Source: Favolaschia claudopus (taxonomy: Eukaryota; Basidiomycota; Agaricomycetes; Agaricales; Mycenaceae). From it: a DNA stretch of 64,000 bases. Positions 1-9,815 of this stretch are shown piece by piece; within the stretch, counting starts at the first letter, position 1, and the number at the start of each line of letters is the position of its first letter. The notes under the pieces were generated by a model. The model worked only from the letters and a program-made list of their open reading frames with translations, did not search any database and had not been told where the DNA came from. Location of the stretch: contig JAWWNJ010000008.1 of the NCBI GenBank assembly GCA_037176885.1, positions 1,736,001 to 1,800,000 on the forward strand, in the 5' to 3' direction. Position numbers and translations under genes: made by a program.

Positions 1-1081
1 CAAACATCGACCTTCCCAAATTGGAGGTTGGATCCAGAGAGCAAGGAACGGCAACCCCGCGATCGAAGACGTCGACGCCTTTGGGAAACAAATCCGCCTA
101 TGGTGGCATGAAATGAATCCCGAATTTCGCAAGACACCCGGTTCGTTGCAGATGAAGAGAACCTCCGGCTTGTGGAAATCCCAAGACGGCAAGTCTTTGG
201 ACATTCCAGGACTCAACGGCTACTTGAGCGTGCTCATTGCTTTGTTGTGGTGGCGAAAGGCGTTGAAGGAGGAGTCTCAGGAGTGGAGGGACACGGTGGA
301 TGATGTTAAATGGGCCCTCGAGCAGTTAAGGTATGATTCTTCTCATTCGAATCCTTGCATTGATATTCTCTAACTTGCCGTCAGTGAACCGACTGCCTCG
401 AACTCTTCATCGGCCGCTCCCTCGACCGATGCGTCTTCCGCTCCCCCGACGGATGCGTCTTTCGCTCCCCCCACGGATGCGTCTTCCGCGCCTGGCCCCG
501 ATGCGTCTTCCTCGCCTGCGCCTGATGCGTCTTCCGCGCCTGTGCCCGGCCCTATGCAGCCCTCGGCGACGGTGGCCACCGCTCCTCCTTCTCCTGTCCT
601 TCATGCAATCGCTGCCCCCTCATTCGTTCCATCGACGACGACGGCGACCGCTACTGGCCCCACCACCACGTCCTTGCCTGCTGTTGTTTCGGGCGACGTC
701 TCCATGCTATCAGTCCCGGCGACCCCTGGCGATGCCGCTATGCGCACCCCCAGCCCGATTTCGGATGCGGAGCCCATGTCGGACGTTGAGCCCTCCAATG
801 GCGTAGCCGTCGCTCAGCGGCCGAGAGCGCGCCCGAATTGGCGTAACGCATCGAGTTCCACGCCCACCGTGATTGCAGCCGCTCCGAGCGTCGTTATGGA
901 GGAGCCCCCATCTTCCAACCCTCAACCGGTGATGGGGACCACAGAACTCGACAAGCATGCTGCAAAACGGGCGGCTCTCATCGCTGAAGGGCTGTCGGCG
1001 GAGGATATCGACGAGGTTATGGCTGATGAGGACGCTGACGAGGATATGGAGGGGTGGGATATGATGCAGGAGGATCCGTGA
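1..1081 (+). CDS. C-terminal part of an Agaricomycete multicopy hypothetical protein (5' truncated by window edge)
   Basis: The reading frame is open from base 2, so the gene starts outside the window. Exon 2..330 is joined by a GT-AG intron (331-384) to exon 385..1081, with the frame kept and a TGA at the end. The first exon has the signature of a lineage-specific family: a RPSQIGGWIQRAR block, paired tryptophans (RLWWHEMNP), then PGLNGYLSVLIALLWW and a WRDTVDDVKWALEQL tail. The same order of blocks ends the complete 849-residue gene at 26679-29490, which is how I recognise it. After the intron the protein becomes a low-complexity Ala/Ser/Thr/Pro tail with five DASS-type repeats and an acidic end (ADEDADEDMEGWD). 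Function unknown. I see no transposase or enzyme motif. Confidence 0.6.
416..535 (+). repeat. 24-bp tandem repeat inside the coding tail
   Basis: Five 24-base units, each containing GATGCGTCTT, encode the residues A-P-x-x-D-A-S-S in frame. The unit length is a multiple of three, so copy-number change would not break the frame. Confidence 0.8.
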
Positions 1082-1402
1082 ATGGGCGACAGATCGAGCG
1101 GCGGATACGATCGATTCGGGGGGGTGGAGTGTGGTAGTTGCTTGTTTTGTTGTCGGTGGGGTTTGGGGTGGTGCTGAGGGTGCGCAGAGCGATGCGGGGG
1201 GCGCTGTTTTTCGTTTTTTTTCTTTCATTTTCGAATACGCGCGTTGTTTTGTTTTTTTAGAGCGCTATTTTACGCGCTGGCAGAATACACTTCTTGCCTT
1301 TTTCCAGCCAAATCCCAACACAACAAGCATAAGAAACTTTCAAATGTATTTCGTTCATACTCTATGTTACAGTAACAGGTATGTACGAGTCTCCGTGCGG
1401 CG

Positions 1403-1478
1403 CTAATGCAGCGGGGCGGCGCTAATGTAGCGGGGCGGCGCTAATGTAGCGGGGCGGCGCTAATGTAGCGCGCGGCGG
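1403..1478. repeat. 19-bp tandem minisatellite, four copies
   Basis: The unit CTAATGTAGCGGGGCGGCG starts at 1403, 1422, 1441 and 1460, an exact 19-base period. The first copy has CAG for TAG and the last copy decays after the first half. Confidence 0.9.
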
Positions 1479-1547
1479 GAACAGGAACGGCGGGCTGTGA
1501 ACGGGCGGGCGGAAGTGTGGTAGGCGAAGAAGGTGGTTAGAGGCAAT

Positions 1548-1905
1548 TGATGAAAAGCGGCGGCGCCGGCGGGGGCGAGCGGGTAATGGGGGGCGGCATT
1601 TGATGGAAGGGGACGGGTGATGTGGTGTGCAGGGCGATAGGCGGTGGCAATAGCGACAGACAGCGCCGAGAGGCCGAGTGCTGAACGCCACCCAGCGACG
1701 CCGCTGGAAGGAGCGGCGGCGCCAGCGGGAGCAAGCGGGAGGGCGGGGCGGGATTTGATGCGAATGTGGCGGTTGCCGAGCGGGCGGCGAAACGGTGGCG
1801 GCGGCAGCAAACAACGAGGACGAGGGGGGTACACACCCACGAGCACCGCCGCCATAGGCAGCGACGCCGGCGGGAGCAAGCGGGAGGGGGCGCTGGTAGG
1901 GACGA
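1548..1905. repeat. Degenerate tandem repeat of about 150 bp
   Basis: A core of the type GGCGGCGCCRGCGGGAGCAA followed by GCGGGAGGG and a GATTTGATG-like end recurs near 1557, 1711 and 1863, about 150 bases apart. The copies are strongly diverged between cores. Confidence 0.5.
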
Positions 1906-2083
1906 GTGTCACGGAATGTGACATGTAACGCCGGCGCATCGCGGCGCGGGCAGAAACCCGAAAAGTCCGAAATTGTCCGAAACCACAACAAATTAATAAA
2001 TTCAATTTAAAATCATTTATTCGCGCCTTCGGCAGCCTCCCCGTGGTGCCATCAGACCGTCTCCTGGGCTGCAGCCAGGCCAT

Positions 2084-2164
2084 AACCAGTTATTGTGGCT
2101 GTTGGGCTGCAGCCCAGCAATAACACATTAAAGCTGGTGGGCCCTGCCCAGGGTTTAACTGGTT
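2084..2164. repeat. Small foldback element with 9-bp inverted ends
   Basis: AACCAGTTA (2084-2092) is mirrored by TAACTGGTT (2156-2164). Inside is a second hairpin built on a GGGCTGCAGCCC palindrome flanked by GTTATTG and CAATAAC. It sits exactly where the coding similarity of the KDZ fragment to its right is lost. It may be a miniature inverted-repeat element or a foldback scar. Confidence 0.5.
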
Positions 2165-3756
2165 GTTCTGAGTATATGTGCTGCGTCTCGCTCATTGGGT
2201 CGGAGACGGTGTCGCAAGCGGAAATTTGTGTCCACCGCTATGATGAGCATGAAAAGAAACCTAGTAAAATAGCGTCAGTTTTCTTCGTTCTATTCTTCGA
2301 AGTGCAAACCCGACACGTACTGATATTCTGGCGCGACGTCTCGCCAATTCAGGGGTAGGTTGATTCCGTCGTGGGGACACGCCCAACAGCGGACAGCCAA
2401 CTCGCCATTTCGCGTGCCGGCCACTCCCAGAGCATCGTGCGCCCGCCCGGCACGCTTCAACCGCTTCAAAAAGCTCCACTGCCGACTCATGAGACCAAAA
2501 CCTTTGTAGCGATCCTGACGACCGACAGTCAGTGAGCTTTCTGCGATCTCACCGCAACAAAAAAAACCTACCGGAATCGGATTTACTCGTGTCGCATCCG
2601 TACGTTTCTCCATACATTTGATGAAATCTTGGACGTTGACGTTACTGCTCACGTTGAGCAGCCGGAAAGTTGCCAGAGTGTCGAATGTCGCACAAGATCG
2701 AGGGTCGGTTGTAGAGGCAGGATACCAACCCATTCGCAACAACTGTTGCAAATTGTTGACGCGGTCGGACTCGTCGCAAGCACAATAGCGGAAGCATACT
2801 GTGTGTATGCGAGGAAAATCCAAGACTACCATTTCCCGCACCATGGGAGCCGCGTGTGGACACCGCAGCCCTCCATGCCCTAGCTGATAAATGCAGCCGA
2901 GCTTGCCCAGCTCCGTCCTTGCCCAAAAGCTCCCATTCCACTCCTATAATCGCATTCAGACTCCTAAACCACGCGTCTCTCGAGATATTTGCTCACCTCA
3001 GGAGAATGTAGTGGAAACGTCGCATGTCGGGCGACCAAGCACTCGCGACATTGCACAAAGGCTCCACAAGCAAGACAGCGGAAGCGCGAGGCATTCCCGG
3101 CAAAAGGCGTTTCGCAGAGCGAGCAATTATCCCATCGCCGCCCAGCGTACGGCGCGTCGTGCCTTATTAACTCATCCAGAAATACATCTATGTGCTCTCG
3201 CCACAACTTCATAGGCTCGTCCTGGGGCGTATTCAGCGAACAAAATCAAAATCAGGCCCAAGAGCAACACCAGGAAAACGGTATCGAGATTGATGCCAGC
3301 CGCACCCCCAAACCTAACCCCCAATCGACACGCGTTCGCAGGGCCTATGGTCAGTCCCCTCGAACGCGCGGCGACGGAGATACACACCAAGGTGGAGTGG
3401 GGTGGGGTCGAACAAAGAAGGAGAGGAGAAGGAAAATAAAAGAGAAGGAAGAAAGCCTACCGAACTATCATATCGTTTCCGTTTCTCACCTGTCCCACTC
3501 TCCTCAGCGTCAGCGCCCTCCGCCTCATCAGCCCGCGTATTTCCATCGTCCGGAAGAGGGTTCCATGCCGCCAAAGGGTCTTCAAGTTCAGAAGGTTGTA
3601 ATTTTCGTTTTTTGGCTTGAGCGTTTAAAGATTGGCGCAAAACGCGAGTTCCGTCTTGAGAGGTAGAGTACTGTGTATCCGAGGAAATTTCCCCTCGTCG
3701 CACTTCGTATTCGATAAACGAGTCGGATTTGTGTAGCCCGCCAGGAGCACGTCGAC
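2150..3756 (-). pseudogene. KDZ transposon gene, CxC2 5' fragment, catalytic part missing
   Basis: Minus-strand exons can be read in order: an N-terminal region with SQDGTRVLRQS and a KRKR basic stretch, then DEPMKLWREHIDVFLDEL with the cysteine pairs CSLC and CLAC, then an EWNGSF-type block, FPRIHTVCFRYCACDES, GWYPASTTDPRSCATFDTLA, MSRQWSFLKRLKRAGRAHD and GELAVRCWACPHDGINLPL. After an intron at 2261-2320 (donor GTACGT) the frame resumes as FLFMLIIAVDTNFRLRHRL. This order is that of the CxC2 cysteine cluster of KDZ transposases in Agaricomycetes. Reading stops about 20 residues later at the foldback element, so the whole KDZ catalytic domain is absent. The first coding exon upstream of 3756 was not identified. 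The CxC2 region itself has no internal stop once introns are removed. Confidence 0.8.
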
Positions 3757-4110
3757 CTGAAAAGTTGAGAGACGCCAGGGTGAGTGCGGACAAGCGAGAA
3801 TACGGCAAAGCTCTCGCTCACTCAGACTACGGATTCCATGTGAAACACGAAACGAGCGGCTCAGCCGACCAGAATAGAGAGAAAGGGGGGGAAACGAGAC
3901 CAAGGCCAGCAGAGAGGTGGCAAGAAAGAATGTCACAAACGCGTTATGGGTGGCGTCACACATTTTGCCTCACTCAGAACAGAGACCAATCTCAATTCTT
4001 TTTAATTACCTCAAGACTATCAACTCTACCAACAAGTACAGCAAATCAGGAACAATTCGTGCAAAGAGTATTCAAATCGTGCAAAGAGTAATCGAAGAAA
4101 CGCGGCACAA
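3757..4110. other. Intergenic spacer
   Basis: AT-richer spacer between the KDZ fragment and the next minus-strand gene. It may hold the first exon of the KDZ fragment. I see nothing else in it. Confidence 0.4.
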
Positions 4111-5239
4111 CTAATTCAAGGGGATGAGCATCGACCTCACGCGCTTAATCACGAGCGACCCGTCGGGAACCTCGAAAGCGAAACTCTGCTTCCGATGGAA
4201 GGGCTTGTGCTTGCCGTCAGTGCAGGGGCAGCGGACGTCGCGCCACCCGTAAGTGCAGATGATCTGCACCAGATAACGGTTTAGCACCGACAAAGAAGGG
4301 GGCAGCAGGGGAAAGACTCACGCGCAAATCGTGGTTTTGAGTTCCTTGAGCGTTCGCGGCGGAGGCGGGCGCAGGCGCAGGCGCACGAGCAGGCGCAGCC
4401 GCAGCCGCAGGCGCAGAGGGTGCCGATTCCGTGGCAGAGACAGAGGCTGGGGACGACGAGGAGCGCGGAGTAGTGTCGGGCAAGCGAGCGGAAACATAAC
4501 CCATGGCATAGCGGGGAGGAGTACTGAAGTATGAGTGCTGTGAGCATACGAGCTTGAGAAGAGGCGGTGAGAGCACGTACCCAGCCCAAGCAACACGGGC
4601 GTGCGCGTTACCAAGTTCTTCAACAACACCGGCTTCACCATCGAGCGCCGCAACCACACGGGTCACACCGAGTTCGTGAATGGCGGGAGGAAGAGCGGCA
4701 GGGGCATTATTAGCCTGGGGGGCGGCGCCGGCGGCGGGAGCAGGCTCTTCAAGAACGTCGGCAACATTCGCAGGAAGAGGGCGGGTAGCGTTCCAGAAGA
4801 TCATCCCCCCGTCGTCCGGCTCGCGGTCCTTGGGGTCAGAGTCAGAGTCGCTGATGAGGAAGTGGTCAGTGGGATGGGACGTGCAGCAGGCAACCAACGT
4901 GGAATTACCTGTCGCTGCTGTCGTCGTCCCAATCCGAGTCGTCGAGTTCCTCGAGAGCCACGATCCTGGCGGCCTCCGCCTCCGCATCGTGCTGGGCGTG
5001 TTGCTCCTGGAAGAAGCCGATGGCGAGGTCGTACGAGGTCGTGACTCGCGCTTGCAACTCGAGGTCGCTGGTCGTTGTGACGGGGGAGTCGGGATGGCCA
5101 GACTGGTAGTAACGACTACGGATCTTGCGCAGGAGAGCGGCCTTGTTTTTACTAGAATGTCGTCGAGTTAGCAAATAATGAGAGCAAGGAGGAAATGCGC
5201 TGACGCAGGAAGTCCGGTGACGAGCGTGGTGGTAGTCAT
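4111..5239 (-). CDS. Hypothetical acidic protein, 300 residues, five exons
   Basis: Exons on the minus strand are 5205..5239, 4909..5151, 4581..4850, 4322..4523 and 4111..4263, all joined by GT-AG introns with consistent phase. The chosen ATG gives a start MTTTTLVTGLPAKNKAALLRK. The middle is acidic (EELDDSDWDDDSS, then DSDSDPKDREPDDGG), followed by an Ala/Pro-rich linker coded by a GCGCAG-type microsatellite, and a conserved-looking end with CTYGWRDVRCPCTDGKHKP, which has four cysteines and could bind a metal. I do not recognise the family. Upstream sequence in frame (LYTLDVEKTAITFD) suggests that the true start may lie further 5', possibly cut by the repeat that begins near 5290. Confidence 0.5.
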
Positions 5240-5289
5240 GTCGAATGTAATCGCCGTTTTCTCGACGTCTAGGGTGTAGAGGGTCAGCG

Positions 5290-5865
5290 CGAGTCACTGG
5301 GGGCACAGCATCGTTTCCGGGACCTGTAAATGAAGTGGAAATAGGCCGGATATACATTATTTGTCGGTTATATTCTTTTCATTTCCGGGCCCCGGAAATG
5401 TTCCATTTCCGGCACATTTCCGTAATGTTCCCGGCACATTTCCGGTGCCCGTAAATGTTTAATTTCCGGGCTCCGGAAATGTCACGGAAATGATTCGACC
5501 AAATACACTAAAAAGGAAACAAAACACCTTCCAGATGTAGTAATTCTTTGGCCGGCGGCAACTTATGTAGCAAATACGGCCATACATATGGGAATAATTT
5601 TTTGCTTAGCAAGCAAGTCAATTTTGCCAAAACTTGTGAGCTGCATTGGACAGCAAATTCACAGCGGTGCTGTGGATGTGCTAGGAAGCTGGAAGGCACT
5701 GACTGGTTTAGCTGATAGTTTTTAGTCAAAGATGTGCGAACGACAAATATCTTTGAAATTGTCTGATAGATTTTTACATAGTGTGTGGCCAAGCGGCAGG
5801 TATGAATAGTAGACTGCAGAAGACAGCACCAGTATGCACCAGTAAGCAGACAGTCGTGGCAGAAA
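5290..5865 (+). repeat. Non-autonomous repeat family, copy 1
   Basis: About 570 bases matching, in reverse complement, the sequence at about 23625-24165. Shared landmarks include GGCAACTTATGTAGCAAATA, TTTGGCCGGCGG, and a run of CCGGAAAT / ATTTCCGG palindromes at 5380-5490. No transposase or polyadenine tail was found. An open frame of 130 codons on the minus strand lies inside but the second copy has stops in it, so I do not call it a gene. Confidence 0.8.
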
Positions 5866-5889
5866 CGACGAGAGCGTAAGGAAAGAGGT

Positions 5890-6235
5890 TCAATGTTCAT
5901 GCTCCTGGCCTATTCCTCGTACGTTGAAGATAAGATGGCATGCCCGTTCGATGCGAGCACCGAGGGACATGTTTTCATCGTCTTCGTTTACACTGTCCCG
6001 ATATCCGCTTGTAGTTAGAAGAAGGAGCTCCGACGCCCGTCCAAGAAATGTTATCGCGAATGATAAAGTAAGTGAGCCATAGGATTGGCAGGATGAAGAG
6101 CGGGCGAATATGGGGGTTTGTGGTTGTGAGACCCGAGATGCCAAATGAAACAAGGAAGAGGGCGAATGGGATGTAGGGGAAGGGCTGCCAGACGAGGTAG
6201 GAGGCCATTGCGGCAGGGGTAGGGCTAGTGCTCAT
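5890..6235 (-). pseudogene. Wax synthase / MBOAT-like O-acyltransferase, 5' fragment
   Basis: The frame from 6235 gives MSTSPTPAAMASYLVW, two hydrophobic segments (FPYIPFALFLVSFGISGL and PLFILPILWLTYFII), then a jump in frame, and ends with RIERACHLIFNVRGIGQEHEH. The order of N-terminal membrane segments and an RGIG-x-x-HE block is that of fungal wax-synthase-domain proteins, where the block is usually RGIGW. The stretch usually found between these parts is missing, and the coding sequence ends 25 bases from the repeat at 5290-5865. It is a truncated relic. The family call rests on the RGIG block and the membrane segments only. Confidence 0.4.
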
Positions 6236-6831
6236 CGTTGACTCCCTGCTCGCAGAGGAGAAGCTGCTTCGCTGGCAGTTGAGTAAATAATACGTACGAT
6301 ATGCTCGCGCCGGCGCATACTAATTCGGGTGCCTCCAACAGAGTTCAGGCCGTCCATGCTCCGAAAACGCAAACAGGTTCAGCTAGAGCGCCGAGAAGAC
6401 CGCCTTATTCGTATCAGCAGGCGTAGCACCGACTCTACATCCTTCACCAGACTCAGGCTGCAATCTCGGTGGAGCATTCGTTGAATCGCAAATCCAGCAG
6501 CTTCCAACTGAGCTAGTGCAAACTCCGAGTCATACTGGGGGAAAGAAGCCTGAGATTGAAGAAGAGTCTTGTTCTAGTCTTGTTCTTGCATCAAGACATT
6601 GTGAGTCACTCGCCATCGATGCATATGTTAATCATACTAGTGACACCCACCGACGTACAAGCGCCGTTCCTTCCCTCAGGTGTGCAGCTGGACCCGCCCG
6701 CAGATCCTCGACGCGACAGAGCCGAAAGGCCCCCTGTTGCCTCTCACATACGACCTGGCTCTGACTCGGAAGAAACACGGCTCAAGGATCGGGACCTTTG
6801 AGAAGTGCAACGCCAATCCGATCTTCTCTAC
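6236..6831. other. Spacer, nothing recognised
   Basis: About 600 bases between two pseudogenes. Short plus-strand frames exist but lack any domain or convincing splice structure. Confidence 0.4.
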
Positions 6832-8219
6832 TTACAACTGCCGTGCAACCTCAGTCTCCTCCTCCGATTCATCGTCATTATCAGCTTCCCTCGTCTGCGC
6901 CTGGCGAGTCGCATCCTCAAGCTCCCACCCAATCGACCGCTTCGGCACCTGCAATCCCCATCTCGCGAAGAGCATCGTCACTGTGCAAACCGCTTAGTCC
7001 TGACCATTTGAATGCCAAGCTGAGCGCAAACTCGAAGTCACGCACCTCGCAGAAGCCTGCACCCACACACAAAAATCGTCCACCCATATCTTGCTGTAGA
7101 CGTAATACACCTCGTGGTGGTCCAGGATATACTTCGTCTTCAAAAGTGCGCGCAGGACTGCGCGTTTTCCTAGGAGAAGGAGGGATGCTACGTCCGAGCA
7201 GCGGGCTTCGGCTAGTTGGAAGGAGCGGTAGAGTGGGAAGTAGAGGGATCGGCGATAGGATTGAGAGAGCGACGCAATGTCCGAGGGGATGGGATGATTG
7301 GGGAGGTGACAGTTGGAGCGAGTGTGCTATAAGGAGGGGGATCTAGGGCCGAGAACGCGGGGACTAGGGAACATATTGTCCAGGCACTCTCGGGGGTAGA
7401 GTCGCCTTGCGTCGTACGAGATGTCTCGTATGCATAGGCAAAAAGAACAGTTACGAGGGTTAGATAGAGACTTTTGGTTTGGTGAGCATCAGCGAGGTCT
7501 AAAGCATGTAAGTCAGGGACGAGAACAAGATTCCCATTGCACAGCGTACGTACACTCTTTTCGCGGAAGGTTAAGGAGCGTCAGCTTTTCCTTTTCGGTG
7601 AATTGAAACGGGCTGTTGTCCGTTACACTCGGATTCTCCCACAGAAGGAGCTCTTGGATATATTCATCGTCGGCATAGTCAGCCCTACCAAAGAAATGAA
7701 TAATCGGCGTCATAAAAATCGAGGGCGCGACGTGTCTAAAGTACCCCGAATACGCATTCAAAAACCCGTATCTCTGAGTCAATGATGTGCTGATCGGTGG
7801 GTCGGCAGTCGGCGAGACTTGTTGGGGTAGTTGCCGGTCATTTTCCGCCGCTGGGGACATATAAGTCAGGGAGATATAGATGTGGTCGAACGTACCGAGC
7901 AAAATCTCCTCCTGCTCGGATGACGACAACGCGTTCGTCTGAGCGACAAGGTCGTCCGTCTCTTCGTCCTGGTCGGTTTCCTGCCCCATTACTTCAATCA
8001 AGGGAGCATCTTGAGAGGGTCGCGGCGCCAAAAGCTTCGAAAGTAGATCCAGATCGGGGAACACTTGACCTTCGACTCCTTCGCTAGAATGACCGTCAAA
8101 TATCCCGAGTTGGGGTCATAGTTCGCTGAGGACTGTTCATCGTCGACGATTGTGTACGAGAAATTGAGGCGCAGAGAGTAGGGGTTGACGTGGATTGTGA
8201 AAAGCGTATCATCAATGCG
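6832..8219 (-). pseudogene. SHQ1: SHQ1-like H/ACA snoRNP assembly factor, frameshifted copy
   Basis: SHQ1 chaperones dyskerin/Cbf5 before H/ACA RNP assembly in the nucleus. Reading the minus strand from 8219 gives the end of the CS domain (DTLFTIHVNPYSLRLNFSY), VFPDLDLLSKLLAPRP, RYGFLNAYSGYF, DDEYIQELLLWENPSVTDN and PFQFTEKEKLTLLNLPRKE, then LYLTLVTVLFAYAYETSRTT, ESAWTICSLVPAFSALDPPP, YRRSLYFPLYRSFQLAEARC, HHEVYYVYSKIWVDDFCVWV and finally GLQVPKRSIGWELEDATRQ with an acidic tail to TAA at 6832. The pieces lie in different frames: I count at least three frame changes (near 8065, 7300 and 6960), the block between GYF and DDEY is missing, and the first about 35 residues are absent. It is therefore a decayed copy or a badly mis-sequenced gene. 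Some introns (donor GTACGT near 7895) are still visible. Confidence 0.75.
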
Positions 8220-8587
8220 AGTTTCTACGTCCGCCCGAAATCACCCCATTCAGCTTCAGCCCCGCTGTCGTCAACAAACGACGGCGATGTGGAAGAACCG
8301 CCCGTCGTTGTCGTACTAGAAGAAAGCCATCCGGCACGCGCGCCATCCCATGTCTGGAGGCAATATTCCAATTGGCGGGTGAAAAAACAGTGGTACTGAG
8401 CGCGGAGAACGGGGAAGACTGGCAGGCGTACTAGGGACCCGGGATTGGAAATTGTCGATCGGAAGCTTTGAAAGATGCAAGTAGACAGTGTGTTTGAGGT
8501 GTCTGCATGAGACATTTCAGCGAGAAGGGAGGGAGGGAGGGGAAGAGAAGCACTGCTGACCCTCCGTGAGTCTCGCTAAGGAGCGCG

Positions 8588-9277
8588 GTGCATGCAAAGG
8601 CAACTAATCCCCCCATGCTCATGTCAATTCCTCCGCCACACCACCCGCGAAATTGGGTTGCTTATGGACAAAGAATTCGATGGCGGTGGTGTGAGACCGG
8701 TGCAGGACGTGATGGAGACGAAGGGGAGTGGTGGGGTGGAGGTTACCTCAGGGGGGTGTTAAATTTCGAAGCATTGAGACACAAGGGAGGCGATAGATGG
8801 ACGTCGTCTGGTACGCCTCCTCGAAGTCCTCCTGCGCTGACGCTGCATCACATCACATGGGTGAGCGGACGAAATAAGCCTATGATGCGGCGAAATCAGC
8901 GTGTTGCTCGTTCGTTATTGAGTTACCGGCGCCAGGCGCCTTTCGAAGGTGCTGTTCCATTGAAAGACGTGGTCGAGGTTAAGAGCGCCGAGCATGGGAA
9001 AAACGACTGGTGGTTGTCGTACGTGGATATCATTAATGATAGAGTCGGGATATAGGCCATAGGATTGACAATCCGAATACTCGGGTATAGGCTGACGCGT
9101 TGTCGAGGCTGCGTTCGTGTCAGTATCACGCCTAAAAAACGATGGAAAAAGGGTGGAAACACTTACACTGTAGCAAGCGCCGGATGAACCGCCACGCAGC
9201 GCAGCTGCAACCAGAGAAATATTGATATCAGAATGATCATGTCTGCGGAAAGAAAAAAACACGCTAAGATACCTCAA
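8588..9277 (-). pseudogene. Possible gene remnant, family uncertain
   Basis: Minus-strand pieces look coding: SLVAAALRGGSSGACYS, then IPEYSDCQSYGLYPDSIIND with VVFPMLGALNLDHVF, and nearer 8600 QPNFAGGVAEELTMSMGGLV followed by AFACTAL. The last piece resembles the conserved core of Agaricomycete DUF6532-type proteins, but the link between pieces needs unverified introns. I would not assign a function. Confidence 0.2.
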
Positions 9278-9815
9278 TGACTCAGGACAGGTTTTCCTAC
9301 CATCTCATCGCCGCCATTGCCACTTGATCCCGACTTCCACCTCTCCGCCAACATCATCACGGCGTCACGCCCTCGTTCACCCTCAACACCGTTGTGACGC
9401 ATCAGTCGATGCCGCCGCCCCCGTCAATGAGACCGACACCAATAACGCCGACATCGTCAACTCGGCACTGCGCCGAGCCTCGCTCAAACACCACCGCTAA
9501 CCAAAGGTCATTCGCGATTCAAATGCAAGTTGACTAACGAGATAACTCACCTGCCAATGCAGGCCAGCATCGCGCAAATGCTGTCGATCTGGGCCTGGGA
9601 AGGGGGGAGAGGGAACCACGGGAAGGTGGGATTTTGATGTGTCGGTGTTTGCAAACACCGGGAACGGGGTGGAATGGAATTCGGAACGAATCGGTATGGG
9701 GGCGCGAGGAAGTAAATATGATGAGCTAGGGGCTTTCAGCTTGAGAGGTACGCGACGGGGAACGAACAGGCCGCTTACCGAGGGCTCAGGTTGATGCAAT
9801 TCTTCAGATTATCAA
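9278..9815. other. Repeat-rich spacer
   Basis: Short coding-like stretches (for example around 9370-9490) without a start, domain or consistent splicing. Nothing could be annotated. Confidence 0.3.

Larger units (their letters stand above)
1082..2083. other. GC-rich intergenic stretch without a recognisable gene
   Basis: After the stop codon at 1081 there is a T-rich 3' flank, then GC-rich repetitive DNA from about 1400. The long open frames here on both strands are Pro/Ala/Arg-rich products of base composition and show no domain or splice logic. The two repeats listed separately account for most of it. Confidence 0.5.

Noticed and set aside
333..806. Pro/Arg/Leu-rich frames overlapping the first gene on both strands
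   Set aside because: They are shadows of the DASS repeat tail; the spliced frame 385-1081 explains the codon use.
1422..2083. Two long minus-strand frames of 189 and 207 codons
   Set aside because: Pro/Ala/Arg-rich products of GC-rich tandem repeats, with no domain and no splice sites.
5508..5900. 130-codon minus-strand frame in the 570-bp repeat
   Set aside because: The second copy of the repeat has stops in the corresponding frame, so it is not under coding constraint.
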